This document shows, one piece after another, positions 1 to 7,595 of a stretch of DNA of 31,280 nucleotides. A program made the position numbers and the translations under genes. Below the pieces are notes generated by a model, which worked only from the letters and a program-made list of their open reading frames with translations, did not search any database and was not told the DNA's origin. Source of the DNA: Nitrososphaera sp. UBA210 (lineage in GTDB: Archaea > Thermoproteota > Nitrososphaeria > Nitrososphaerales > Nitrososphaeraceae); the NCBI GenBank assembly GCA_002494895.1, contig DADA01000064.1, forward strand, positions 1 through 31,280, read 5' to 3'. Position 1 is the stretch's first letter. Each line of letters opens with the position of its first letter.

Positions 1-316
1 TTTTGGAAATCAGCGTCTGTTCTGAATTTGAATTAAATTCGGTAATCCCCGCCATCCCGCACTATACAAAAAGCTACTTCTACTTATACATTTTATTCCA
101 AATCTTGGATGCAATTTATTAGCGAAAGTGAACCTGCCGATATTAAAGCAAGAGAAAGCTGGAATCTGAATCCAACAATGTAATAATTCCAAAAAACAAA
201 AAGAAAATTCCGTCAAATGCATCTGGCAAAGTTTGCGCAAAAACTTGATCGCTTGTCAGTTCATCATATCATCGGAAAATAATGATGATGCGGCGGGACA
301 AGCCGCAGAGCAGCTA
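1..316. other. Gap without a recognisable gene
   Basis: This AT-rich stretch lies downstream of the leftward HTH/ATP-cone gene. Short open frames exist on both strands, for example a plus-strand frame ending at the TAA near 181-183, but none has a recognisable domain or a convincing start. It may hold the 3' end or remnant of something cut by the window edge. I see no RNA gene or clear repeat. Confidence 0.4.
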
Positions 317-2440
317 TTACAAATACACCGGCAGCCTGTTAGGGGACTTGCACGATTCGCACCTTTCTGCAGTAGCTCTTGATTTCTTGCCGCACGAAGC
401 GCAAACGGCCAGCCTGATTCGCGGGCGGAAGAAAGGCAGTGCTGCGGCAGCTTCGAGAGCGGTCCTTGTTTCGGCGGGCGTCAGGTCTGTAATATCCACT
501 CCGGCGGCAAAACCGCCGTTGAGAAGCCTGTCTATCGTGGAGCAGTCCTTAATTTCCGCCTCACCACCAGAAAGGAGTTCCCTACCGTCTAGTGTCATTC
601 CTTGGCTATATCTGGCAGTATTTGCCTCTTGTAGGAGCGAGACCTTGCCATACTTCTCCGAATCGAGGGCAGCAAACCTTGAGCCGCTGTCATCAGCAAC
701 CATTGTTATCCCGGCAATGGCGTCCTCACCCAGCTGCCTTCCATGCGCGGCAGAAACCTCCGCTGCAGTCTTTAGCACCTTTGACATCACTTCTGCACCG
801 GCCGAGCCTTCGTGGCCCAAAATAGTGTAGACAGCCTCCCTAGTGCCTGCCAGGTTGATCATTATGCTAGACGCGCCCCGGTGCCATGACTGGGTGCTGC
901 TTGCTAGCGCAGGGGTCAGCCCGCGCTTTACATAATCTACTATTGTCTTCTTGCGCATGGACATTGCCGTGAGCGACGGCTTTATCAGAAGAGCGAGTTT
1001 TGCGCGGAAATAAGTTTCGTCTTTGTTGGATTCGTACGCAAGCCTCGGCAGATTTAACGACAGAGAATGGAAAGCCATTGTTGCAGCTGCAGATCCCTTG
1101 CCCGCAGCTGCCGGGCTTTTAATGCCGTTGCTGGCACGCAGCTGCCCATTGCCAACGGAAATGATGCCGCCGCTGCGAACAGCTGCCGCCACGTGATCGA
1201 GGCTTTCCCTAGATGCAGATTTGCCACTACCATAGATAAGTGCCAGGCCTATGCGAGGAACCGGAGTTGCATCGGCGTACTTTTTGTATCCGTCCAGGAG
1301 AGAATTGATTTGCCTGGCGTCATGTCCGTCAGCTGGAACAGCGATCGTAGCTATCGGAAGACCTGCAGAATATGAAGGAGCTCCTGACGCCGCGACGAGA
1401 GACCGGGCAAATCTTGACGACAGCTCTTCAAGATCTTTTGTGTTCTTTAGCAATGCGGGCACTATGCCTTCAATCACCACTTCTGAAGATGCTTCCCTGC
1501 TGAGCAGTGAAATGAGCAGTGGAAGAGCCGCCAGCGCGTCATCTGAATTCTTGATCGCAGGAATCCTCGCCACATTCAGGAAATGCCCCCGGAGGTCAAG
1601 CCCTTCTTCAAGCTCGGCAAGGTTCAGAAATATCGTGTCGGGCAAGAGTCCCCACAAAGAGCTTGAGGATATGTTGATCTCGCCTGCGAGGTGCATGTCG
1701 GCAATGTCCTTTGGCATGGTGTTGAACACAAGGTACTCCGAGAAAACCGAGCCCGCAGCCTTTGCCATCACGCCTTCAATGCCGTTCCTGGTGTCCTCCT
1801 CGCTTGAGAGAATCCCGACAATGTCTGACGAAGGAAGGCCCAGCCTTGCCAGCTTGTTCCTGTATTCCTCGTGGCCGTGCTCTATTAGGACAGAGTTTAC
1901 TGTTTCCCGAATAAGAGATGAAGTCAGATACGCCGTCTGGAACTTGTAGATCTTGTTCTCGACTTCCTCGGTTATCTTGTGTGCTTGCTCCAGAGGCAGG
2001 TTCGCCTCTCTCACAAGGGACTGGATTATCTTGTGCGAATTGAATTCCTCAATTGTGTGCCTGCTAGTCCTCACGTACATCTTGCCGCTCTCGATTATCG
2101 AGCGCTCCTCTATCTGCCGGGCAAGGCTCAGAACCAGCTTGCCAAGGTTGGTGATGGTATACCGGCGCTCGGACTTGTTGAGGGCGACGAGCAGCTGCCT
2201 CAAAAGTTTTCTCAGGTGGTATGCGAACTTGCCTGACTCTTTCTTTGACTTGAAGCCCGCGAGTGCCTTTAGCTCCGAATATGTAAGGGGGCCCTTTGTG
2301 TTCAGAATGCGCAGGATGTCGATCCTGTTAGGGCTGGCCATGACGGAGAAAATCATCCGGACGCGTCTTGACGCGGATTCAAGCACGCCACCTTTTCTGA
2401 GATCACTGGTTGATTGAGAATCGAGACTCACTTGTTCCAT
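317..2440 (-). CDS. HTH + ATP-cone + NrdD-like protein without the glycyl-radical motif
   Basis: The 707-residue product has three parts. Residues about 27-100 form an ArsR-like winged helix (NRIDILRILNTKGPLTYSEL, then a basic KFAYHLRKLL helix). Residues about 120-210 form an ATP-cone (VRTSRHTIEEFNSHKI, later TAYLTSSLIRETVNSVL). The rest resembles anaerobic class III ribonucleotide reductase (NrdD). It ends in a zinc knuckle (C680, C683, C694, C697) and stops ten residues later, with no RVxGY-type glycyl-radical sequence. A radical-based reductase therefore looks unlikely. The combination of HTH and nucleotide-sensing cone suggests a dNTP/ATP-responsive regulator, which is inference. A TATA-like box sits 28 nt before the ATG. 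The gene lies downstream of cdvB on the same strand. The domain assignment is good; the function is open. Confidence 0.85.
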   Translation of the reverse strand: MEQVSLDSQSTSDLRKGGVLESASRRVRMIFSVMASPNRIDILRILNTKGPLTYSELKALAGFKSKKESGKFAYHLRKLLRQLLVALNKSERRYTITNLGKLVLSLARQIEERSIIESGKMYVRTSRHTIEEFNSHKIIQSLVREANLPLEQAHKITEEVENKIYKFQTAYLTSSLIRETVNSVLIEHGHEEYRNKLARLGLPSSDIVGILSSEEDTRNGIEGVMAKAAGSVFSEYLVFNTMPKDIADMHLAGEINISSSSLWGLLPDTIFLNLAELEEGLDLRGHFLNVARIPAIKNSDDALAALPLLISLLSREASSEVVIEGIVPALLKNTKDLEELSSRFARSLVAASGAPSYSAGLPIATIAVPADGHDARQINSLLDGYKKYADATPVPRIGLALIYGSGKSASRESLDHVAAAVRSGGIISVGNGQLRASNGIKSPAAAGKGSAAATMAFHSLSLNLPRLAYESNKDETYFRAKLALLIKPSLTAMSMRKKTIVDYVKRGLTPALASSTQSWHRGASSIMINLAGTREAVYTILGHEGSAGAEVMSKVLKTAAEVSAAHGRQLGEDAIAGITMVADDSGSRFAALDSEKYGKVSLLQEANTARYSQGMTLDGRELLSGGEAEIKDCSTIDRLLNGGFAAGVDITDLTPAETRTALEAAAALPFFRPRIRLAVCASCGKKSRATAERCESCKSPNRLPVYL

Positions 2441-2464
2441 TGCACCCCGTTATCAGGGTAAATG

Positions 2465-2472
2465 ATTAAAAC
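2465..2472 (-). promoter_or_regulatory. TATA box of the HTH/ATP-cone gene
   Basis: Read on the minus strand this is GTTTTAAT, centred about 28 nt before the ATG at 2440. That spacing fits an archaeal TATA box driving a leaderless or nearly leaderless transcript. Confidence 0.45.
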
Positions 2473-2522
2473 TACTTTGTAAAATATCTTTCACTAAGAG
2501 TGCGATCCACCCTACTCGGGCC

Positions 2523-2542
2523 AATTGACCTTTTGGTCAATT
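2523..2542. repeat. Perfect inverted repeat, possible terminator or operator
   Basis: AATTGACC and GGTCAATT form a perfect 8-bp inverted repeat around a TTTT spacer. It lies 6 nt beyond the stop of the leftward cdvB gene and about 80 nt upstream of the ATG of the next leftward gene. It could be a hairpin at the end of the cdvB mRNA or a binding site for a dimeric regulator of the downstream gene. The sequence alone does not decide. Confidence 0.5.
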
Positions 2543-2548
2543 ATTTCT

Positions 2549-3157
2549 CTAGGTTTCTACAAGCATGCCCTGTGCCTGCGCTTTTGCTGCCGGAGTGGCA
2601 GAGGGGATGTCCGTCGGAACCTCCGGAAGCTTTGCCTTTGCCTCGTACTCGAGAGCCCCTTCGATCTCGCTCAGTATCGAGAGTGCGTCGGCATCCACCG
2701 GAGTCGATACCCTGACGTCTCCCGCAAAGTTTGCGTTGATGAGAACTTCTGACGTTACAGAAGTTACATCGGAGAACGCCTGGGTCGCGGCTGGGATGGC
2801 CTTTGTTAACTCTGTCTGGATGCCCTTTATCATCTCGACCGTGGGATCGATGGTGTCAAGTATTGCGGCAAACTCGCTTATCGTGCTGAACCTAATCACG
2901 AGTGCCTCAAGTGCAAGGCCTGTGTGCTGCGTCGTCCTGCGGATCCGCCTCACGTTTGACAGTTCGGTTGCGACTATCTTGGCGCGGGTATTGTTTCCTG
3001 TCTTGATGCTGCCGGTTATCTGCTCCATATAGTACGCCTCCATCGTGGCGAACCTCTGGTCAAGGATCCTGAGTCTTCCAAGCTGGTTGTATACGACAGT
3101 TCTTGCGTTGGTGATCTGGCTAACGAACCGCTGGCGCTTATCCGCTCCCCCTGCCAT
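2549..3157 (-). CDS. cdvB: ESCRT-III-like cell division protein (CdvB/Snf7 family)
   Basis: The 202-residue protein has the Snf7/ESCRT-III core: a basic N-terminal helix (residues about 5-35), long amphipathic helices (about 35-110, including VATELSNVRRIRRTTQHTGL) and an acidic helix near 150-175 (ADALSILSEIEGALEYEAKA). The tail is Pro/Ala-rich. Family members polymerise on the membrane at midcell and constrict it, working with the ATPase CdvC. Nitrososphaeria usually carry several CdvB paralogues, and this short one lacks an obvious extra C-terminal winged helix. Neither CdvA nor CdvC is in the window. The gene is divergent from the membrane-protein gene to its right. Family assignment is strong; which paralogue it is remains uncertain. 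Confidence 0.88.
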   Translation of the reverse strand: MAGGADKRQRFVSQITNARTVVYNQLGRLRILDQRFATMEAYYMEQITGSIKTGNNTRAKIVATELSNVRRIRRTTQHTGLALEALVIRFSTISEFAAILDTIDPTVEMIKGIQTELTKAIPAATQAFSDVTSVTSEVLINANFAGDVRVSTPVDADALSILSEIEGALEYEAKAKLPEVPTDIPSATPAAKAQAQGMLVET

Positions 3158-3289
3158 CTTACATTACAACGGGCTGCAAAAGTTGGAAAAGACCCGATGT
3201 TGAAGGATCTGCACCCGGAGCTGTCATAAAGCTAAGCTACGCCGGAATTGGTATTGTTTAATATGCGTCAGAGTATTTCCCCATTGAGA

Positions 3290-3901
3290 ATGGATAGGGC
3301 CGGCGAGAAAGACCACGGCGGGCACTCAAAGCGCGACCACATCAGGATGCAGCTTGGGGCTCGCAAGATAGAGTTCATCTCTACCGCACTCGTGTGCGTG
3401 ATATTCGCGGCGAGCTTCGCCCACCTCGAGTACTATTACATCAAGGACCCGGCGCTCCAGATCTCAAACGGCGAGGTAGTAGTCAGCGACAGCAACTTTG
3501 ACAGGAGCAGGGAGACGGAGCCGATAATCGGCAACATGTACCAGTACCACCTGTTCCCGATGCTGTTTATCTTTGTGCTAATCAGCTTTGCCGCGCTCTG
3601 GGACGACATGCTCTTCAAGCTGCTCGGCAGGCACAAGAGAATAAAGGCAGCCTCCCTTGGCGTCGCCAACCTGATCACTGCGATACTTGTCGAGGATTTT
3701 GCATGGTTTGCGAACAGGCTGGCCGTGCCGCTCGAGAGCGATCCAAAGGGAAGGCTGCTCATGCAGGCCTCTGACTGGACCTCGATGCACCTTGGATACA
3801 TCGATCTCGGGAGCTTTGTCCTTCCCGGATGGTACGTGCTAGCTCTGGGCCTGGCAGCGCTGGCATACTATGGCGCGTTTCGAAGGCACGACAAGCCCTA
3901 G
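3290..3901 (+). CDS. Four-helix membrane protein of unknown function
   Basis: I do not recognise a family. The product has a charged His/Lys-rich N-terminus and four predicted membrane helices (FISTALVCVIFAASF, MLFIFVLISFAALW, LGVANLITAILVEDF, WYVLALGLAALAYYGAF). An approximately 45-residue polar loop separates the first two. The frame opens at TTG 3248 and includes ATG 3263, but a TTTAATAT box at 3257-3264 lies inside that stretch. The box is 29 nt before ATG 3290, so 3290 is the preferred leaderless start (204 residues). The gene is divergent from cdvB, and its stop overlaps the stop of a leftward zinc-ribbon gene by 3-4 nt. Confidence 0.7.
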   Translation: MDRAGEKDHGGHSKRDHIRMQLGARKIEFISTALVCVIFAASFAHLEYYYIKDPALQISNGEVVVSDSNFDRSRETEPIIGNMYQYHLFPMLFIFVLISFAALWDDMLFKLLGRHKRIKAASLGVANLITAILVEDFAWFANRLAVPLESDPKGRLLMQASDWTSMHLGYIDLGSFVLPGWYVLALGLAALAYYGAFRRHDKP

Positions 3902-4062
3902 CGCTTGTTCAGCGAAACGGAAAAATCAGCGGGGTTGAGCGCCGCGCCGCAAACAGGGCAGCGGGAGTTTGTTCCGCGCAAGGCGTCTTTCACAGACTTT
4001 AACATCCGCATCTGGTAGATAACAGAGCCGCACTTGCCGCAAATTACATCCGCTGACAGCAT
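3898..4062 (-). CDS. Small zinc-ribbon protein (54 aa)
   Basis: The frame encodes 54 residues from ATG 4062 to TAG 3898. It has two CxxC knuckles, C8-GK-C11 and C35-PV-C38, about 23 residues apart, which is the layout of a zinc ribbon. The helix between them is basic (MRMLKSVKDALRG). No enzymatic motif is present, so a structural, RNA-binding or protein-binding role is most likely. Its stop codon overlaps the end of the convergent membrane-protein gene. Such short Cys-rich proteins are common in Nitrososphaeria and are easily missed by length cut-offs. Confidence 0.65.
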   Translation of the reverse strand: MLSADVICGKCGSVIYQMRMLKSVKDALRGTNSRCPVCGAALNPADFSVSLNKR

Positions 4063-4145
4063 GTATGCTAACAGCCTGCAACTGCAATAAGAAAAGTTTC
4101 CTTGACAGTTTTTAACAAAACGCGCAGCTGCTGCTACGCAGTGAA

Positions 4146-4319
4146 TCAGATCGGCGCCTGTCTGTCCCTGTTTATTCTTGGCGAAGACTGTTCGCGCGAT
4201 GCCCAGTCCGATACCTTAAAGTCGGAATGTCCCGTTCGCTTCTTGTGCTCGTCCGCGTCGAGCTCGAAGAAAAAGAACTCTTGGCACGAATTGCACTTCC
4301 ATACCTTTGACTCGAACAT
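4146..4319 (-). CDS. Small single C2H2-like zinc-finger protein (57 aa)
   Basis: The frame runs from ATG 4319 to TGA 4146 and gives 57 residues. It contains C9-x2-C12-x12-H25-x5-H31 with an aromatic stretch (EFFFFEL) between the pairs, a near-classical C2H2 finger. The C-terminal half is polar and probably unstructured. It lies about 70 nt downstream of the DUF35/thiolase pair on the same strand and may share its transcript. Overlapping frames on both strands lack any such motif, so this frame is preferred. A DNA- or RNA-binding role is plausible but not shown. Confidence 0.6.
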   Translation of the reverse strand: MFESKVWKCNSCQEFFFFELDADEHKKRTGHSDFKVSDWASREQSSPRINRDRQAPI

Positions 4320-4387
4320 GTGCGCGAAATAAAGTTTGCAGCGCGCGGATATAAGAAAAAGGCTGTTTGCGGGACTACATACATCTG

Positions 4388-4774
4388 CTACTTTGACAGC
4401 ATAAGGCCATGCTTTGCGTCAAAGCCAGTCACTCTCACCCTCGTGCCAATCGGAAGGTCCTGAGGGGTATGGATTCCTGGCAGAAATCCCGAGGCTCTCA
4501 GCTGGGCGTTTTCTACCTTGAAGACGACCCAGGCGTACGAGCCGGCGTCCTCAAAGCCTTCTGGAGCCACCGCCTGAATGGTGTACGTGACCACGGTGCC
4601 TGAGCCCTCGAGTTCGGCATCTTCGAACTTGCCTCCCGAACATTTTTCGCAATAGAGAACTGTTTCAAGCATGAGGTGGCCACAATTGACGCACTTGTTT
4701 GCGGATATCTTTTGCCTGTTTGCCGCCGAGATGAACTTTTCTCGAGTTCCTGACTGTTGTGACAACTCCATCAT
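4388..4774 (-). CDS. DUF35 OB-fold / zinc-ribbon acyl-CoA-associated protein
   Basis: This is a DUF35-type protein. It has a rubredoxin-like zinc ribbon (NKCVNCGHLMLETVLYCEKC) followed by an OB-fold (GSGTVVTYTIQAVAPEGF to IGTRVRVTGFDAKHGLML). Partners of this family bind archaeal thiolases and HMG-CoA synthase and bridge acyl-CoA channelling. The frame is open to ATG 4834 inside the thiolase gene. ATG 4774 is preferred because it follows the thiolase TAG by a single base and carries an AGGATG-like ribosome site, giving a translationally coupled pair. The adjacency strongly supports a joint thiolase/DUF35 complex, probably in acetoacetyl-CoA metabolism. Confidence 0.88.
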   Translation of the reverse strand: MMELSQQSGTREKFISAANRQKISANKCVNCGHLMLETVLYCEKCSGGKFEDAELEGSGTVVTYTIQAVAPEGFEDAGSYAWVVFKVENAQLRASGFLPGIHTPQDLPIGTRVRVTGFDAKHGLMLSK

Positions 4775-4775
4775 C

Positions 4776-5942
4776 CTACTTTCTGTCAACCTTTCGGAAT
4801 ATGTGGACTGCAGCGCTGGCGCCGGTGGCTCCAAAGTTGTGCGTGAGCGCTATCTCTGCGTTCTGGACGGTCCTCTCTCCCGCCCTGCCTGTGAACTGGT
4901 CGAATACCTCAACAACCTGTCCGACTCCTGTGGCGCCTATCGGGTGGCCCTTTGATTTCAGCCCGCCAGACGGGTTCACCGGGATCTCGCCTCTAAGGCG
5001 AGTCGCGCCGTCCCTGACGGCATGCGCCGCCTTGCCCTTGGGGAAGAACCCGAGGTCCTCAATGTCGATGATTTCTGCAATTGTAAAGCAGTCGTGGACT
5101 TCGGCAAAGTCGATGTCTTTTGGCGCAAGGCCGGCCATCTTGTATGCCTGCCTTGCCGCTGCGACGGTGCTTGGGATAGTCGTGATGTCCTCTCTTCCCT
5201 GCACCGCAGCCGGAGATGCTCCTCTGCCCGAGCCTATGACCTCGACATAGGGCCTTCCACTTTTCTTGGCAAACTCTTCGCTGCAAAGGATCGTAGCCGA
5301 AGCGCCGTCGGAGAACGGGCAGCAGTCAAGCAGCTTTAGCGGCGACGCAACCACCGGAGACTTCATCACGTCATCAACCGTAATTTTTTTCCGGACGTGG
5401 GCCTTTGGGTTAAGCACGCCATTTTCATGGTTCTTGACCGCAACATTGGCAAGATCTTCTTCGGTCGCTTTGTGAGTCGTCAGGTATGCCCTCGCAATCG
5501 AAGCGAAAAGTCCGGGGAAAGACGCGCCGTTGCCGCCCTCATAGAAAAAGTCAGAGCAGTACGAAAATAGCGTGGTGCTGTGAGCTGTCCCGGTGTGAGT
5601 CACCTTTTCGACGCCCAGCGCAAGTACGCAGTCGTAAAATCCTGCCGCCACGTTGGCAAAGGCTTCGCGAAACATTACAGAGCCGGAACCACATGCAGAC
5701 TCGATCGTGAGCCCGGGAACATGAGATATGCCAAGGTTGCTCATGATGACAGGCGCCATGTGCACCTGCTTGTCAGCCACTCCAAAGACGTTGGAAATAT
5801 AGCCGGCCTGGATATCCTTGGGAGTAATACCAGCCGATTCTATTGCGTCCTTCGCCGCGCCAAGGGCGATCTCGATGATACTTTCGTTGAGCTTTCCATA
5901 CTTTGTGCTGCCGGCGCCAAGAACGCAGACCTTCTCAGTCAT
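4776..5942 (-). CDS. Thiolase (acetyl-CoA C-acetyltransferase-like)
   Basis: The 388-residue protein is a thiolase of the archaeal/SCP2-like type. C84 in ESACGSGS is the nucleophilic cysteine. EVHDCFTIAE and GHPIGATGVGQ carry the histidine and glycine-rich catalytic loops. It condenses or cleaves acetyl/acetoacetyl-CoA. In ammonia-oxidising archaea such an enzyme could close the 3-hydroxypropionate/4-hydroxybutyrate cycle (acetoacetyl-CoA to two acetyl-CoA), but that role is inferred and other acyl-CoA substrates remain possible. The DUF35 gene follows directly. A TATTTATA box (minus strand) lies 28 nt before the ATG, indicating leaderless transcription. Confidence 0.92.
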   Translation of the reverse strand: MTEKVCVLGAGSTKYGKLNESIIEIALGAAKDAIESAGITPKDIQAGYISNVFGVADKQVHMAPVIMSNLGISHVPGLTIESACGSGSVMFREAFANVAAGFYDCVLALGVEKVTHTGTAHSTTLFSYCSDFFYEGGNGASFPGLFASIARAYLTTHKATEEDLANVAVKNHENGVLNPKAHVRKKITVDDVMKSPVVASPLKLLDCCPFSDGASATILCSEEFAKKSGRPYVEVIGSGRGASPAAVQGREDITTIPSTVAAARQAYKMAGLAPKDIDFAEVHDCFTIAEIIDIEDLGFFPKGKAAHAVRDGATRLRGEIPVNPSGGLKSKGHPIGATGVGQVVEVFDQFTGRAGERTVQNAEIALTHNFGATGASAAVHIFRKVDRK

Positions 5943-5966
5943 ACCTTAAAAAGAGCATCTTCTGAA

Positions 5967-5974
5967 TATAAATA
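5967..5974 (-). promoter_or_regulatory. TATA box of the thiolase/DUF35 operon
   Basis: TATTTATA on the minus strand is centred 28 nt before ATG 5942, the spacing expected for a leaderless archaeal transcript. Confidence 0.6.
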
Positions 5975-6087
5975 GCTTAGACACTGCTGATACGTAACAA
6001 TAACTGCCGATGTTTATTCCGTGCGGATCATGAGTATAGGTGTCGCCTGTCAAGTTTTGGCACCCTATTCGTGCTCCAGTCTGGTAC

Positions 6088-6101
6088 TTTACAATTGTAA
6101 A
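6088..6101. promoter_or_regulatory. Orphan copper-box-like palindrome TTTACAATTGTAAA
   Basis: This is a perfect 14-bp palindrome containing TACAATTGTA, matching the TACAnnTGTA cop-box recognised by CopY/BlaI-type winged-helix repressors. It is identical to the copies before copA and the small YHS gene, but no TATA box plus gene sits at the matching distance on either side. It may be a relic promoter or may serve an unrecognised short transcript. Confidence 0.6.
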
Positions 6102-6293
6102 ATGGATGTACACATAGGGAACGTCATAAAGTAACTCTAATCCGTATGTGGTATACCTTAGGAATGTTGCAATTTTTACAATATTCTGTCAATCAACGGT
6201 AAAACGGGTGAGCCAGCAATAGTAAAGATATAGCGACAGTAAATCAACTGGCTCGGCATTGAATAATCCGATCCTTTACAACAGCTTTCATAA

Positions 6294-6452
6294 CGACGAG
6301 CACAAATCGGTCAGGAGTCCTCAACGCCTGCTCGACCTTTGGTTGTTCCACGGCCAGACTTGGACGCTCTAAAAAAGCAGTTACTAGAGGATTTGGTAAA
6401 AGAGCAACGTAGATTGACAACCGAACCAACTCTAAGGGAAGAAAAGGCATGA
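6294..6452 (+). pseudogene. Possible remnant: start-less 52-codon frame
   Basis: The frame between TAA 6291 and TGA 6450 reads like the C-terminal tail of a real protein, with a charged amphipathic helix (DLDALKKQLLEDLVKEQRRL). It has no ATG or GTG; the only candidate start is a TTG about a third of the way in. It may be the decayed end of a lost gene. I recognise no family, and chance is a real alternative. Confidence 0.25.
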
Positions 6453-6730
6453 TTGCAACTTGATTTGGGCAGTTTGAGAACAAATAATATGTATCAAACT
6501 ATGCTGACAAGAATGGACGCCTTTCAAGATGGCGTCTGTTGGTATTTTAGACAACCCCTTAATGGTGAATCACATATTGTATCAAAGAGAAATCGGAGCC
6601 GCGGCAATACCACGAAATATTATCATGAACCATGCGCCAGAGTAGTAAAGGTCTTGTAAGATGTCGTACCCCGGAGCCTCATAATAAGGTAAATAAAATC
6701 GAGTAGACACCTTCAGGACAGACCAAAGTT

Positions 6731-7495
6731 ATGGCACGTCCGATCACACCTGATTCTAAGGTTGCAGTCCTCATTGATGCAGATAATACTCCATCCTCTG
6801 AAATTCAGTTCATACTGGATAGCGCAAAGGGATATGGAAGAGTCACTATTAAGCGTGCTTACGGGGATTGGTCTAAAGGGAACCTTCGAGACTGGCTTGA
6901 GGCATGTAATGAACATGCAGTTAAGTCCATTCAACTAAATCGATATGCAAAGGGCAAGAACGCCACTGACCTGGGAATGTTCGTTGACGCTATGGATATG
7001 TTGCATAGGAAGGATGTAGATGTTTTTGTACTTGTGACGAGTGATAGCGATTTTACCACCCTTGCGCAGAGAATCAACGAGGCAAGTCTTCAGGTGATTG
7101 GGATTGGACAGAAGAAGACTCCCCGTCCTTTCATCAATAGTTGCGATCAATTCGTTTATCTTAATTCAGAAATGGAACTGCCTGAAGAGATCAATAAATC
7201 GAGCCAGATTGATAAACCGAAGAAACAACCCCCCGCAATCTCTGTGGAACTAAAAAATGCCGGAAGAGAAGTTCTACTGAGAGCCGTGAAACAAGCTGCT
7301 GACGAATCGGGTTTAGTAAGTGGAGCATACTTATCAGACATACTTAGGAGGATTGAACCTTCGTTCAACCTAAGCACATATGGGGTTGCAAGATTATCAT
7401 CCTTCTCAGCACTATTTCCTGATATCATAAAACCAACGGGAACTAAATCGGGCATGGATCCCCTGTATCAGGTAGAAGAGAAGGCGTTGAAATAA
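6731..7495 (+). CDS. NYN-domain (PIN-like) RNase with C-terminal LOTUS/OST-HTH domain
   Basis: Residues about 8-147 form a NYN domain of the LabA/DUF88 type. The acidic metal-site residues are visible: D16 and D18 in LIDADN, D80 and D86 in KNATDLGMFVD, and D105 and D107 in TSDSDF. After a Lys/Pro linker, residues about 175-250 match a LOTUS/OST-HTH module (LLRAVKQAADESGLVSGAYL, then STYGVARLSSFSALFPD), which binds RNA in related proteins. The architecture predicts a metal-dependent ribonuclease guided by an RNA-binding domain. It is typical of bacterial proteins, and the AT-rich codon use fits transfer. The PIN-domain gene follows about 100 nt downstream on the same strand. Confidence 0.88.
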   Translation: MARPITPDSKVAVLIDADNTPSSEIQFILDSAKGYGRVTIKRAYGDWSKGNLRDWLEACNEHAVKSIQLNRYAKGKNATDLGMFVDAMDMLHRKDVDVFVLVTSDSDFTTLAQRINEASLQVIGIGQKKTPRPFINSCDQFVYLNSEMELPEEINKSSQIDKPKKQPPAISVELKNAGREVLLRAVKQAADESGLVSGAYLSDILRRIEPSFNLSTYGVARLSSFSALFPDIIKPTGTKSGMDPLYQVEEKALK

Positions 7496-7595
7496 TTTAC
7501 AATGTGACATTGAGGTTCGTTCTTTTTTTGCGGATGGTTGTTCAGTTGCCATCAAACGAAAAATCTTAACTTGTCTACATAACGTCGAGTGAAGC

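Larger units (their letters stand above)
5975..6730. other. AT-rich gap with degraded or unrecognised sequence
   Basis: No complete gene is recognisable in about 750 bases. The stretch contains an orphan palindromic operator (6088-6101), several short overlapping frames on both strands, and a start-less but coding-looking frame at 6294-6452. The mix suggests gene decay at the left border of the accessory island. Confidence 0.45.

Noticed and set aside
5081..5100. CAATTGTAAAG inside the thiolase gene as a fourth copper site
   Set aside because: The left half of the palindrome is missing and it lies within coding sequence far from any start.
6012..6053. TTG-started 35-codon minus-strand frame next to the orphan operator
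   Set aside because: The spacing to the operator is 4 nt off that of the two copper genes, there is no TATA box, and the frame runs through the thiolase promoter.
6244..6659. Short frames on both strands in the gap left of the NYN gene
   Set aside because: Neither has a domain, a promoter at the right distance or coding-like composition. The start-less frame at 6294 is the more convincing remnant.
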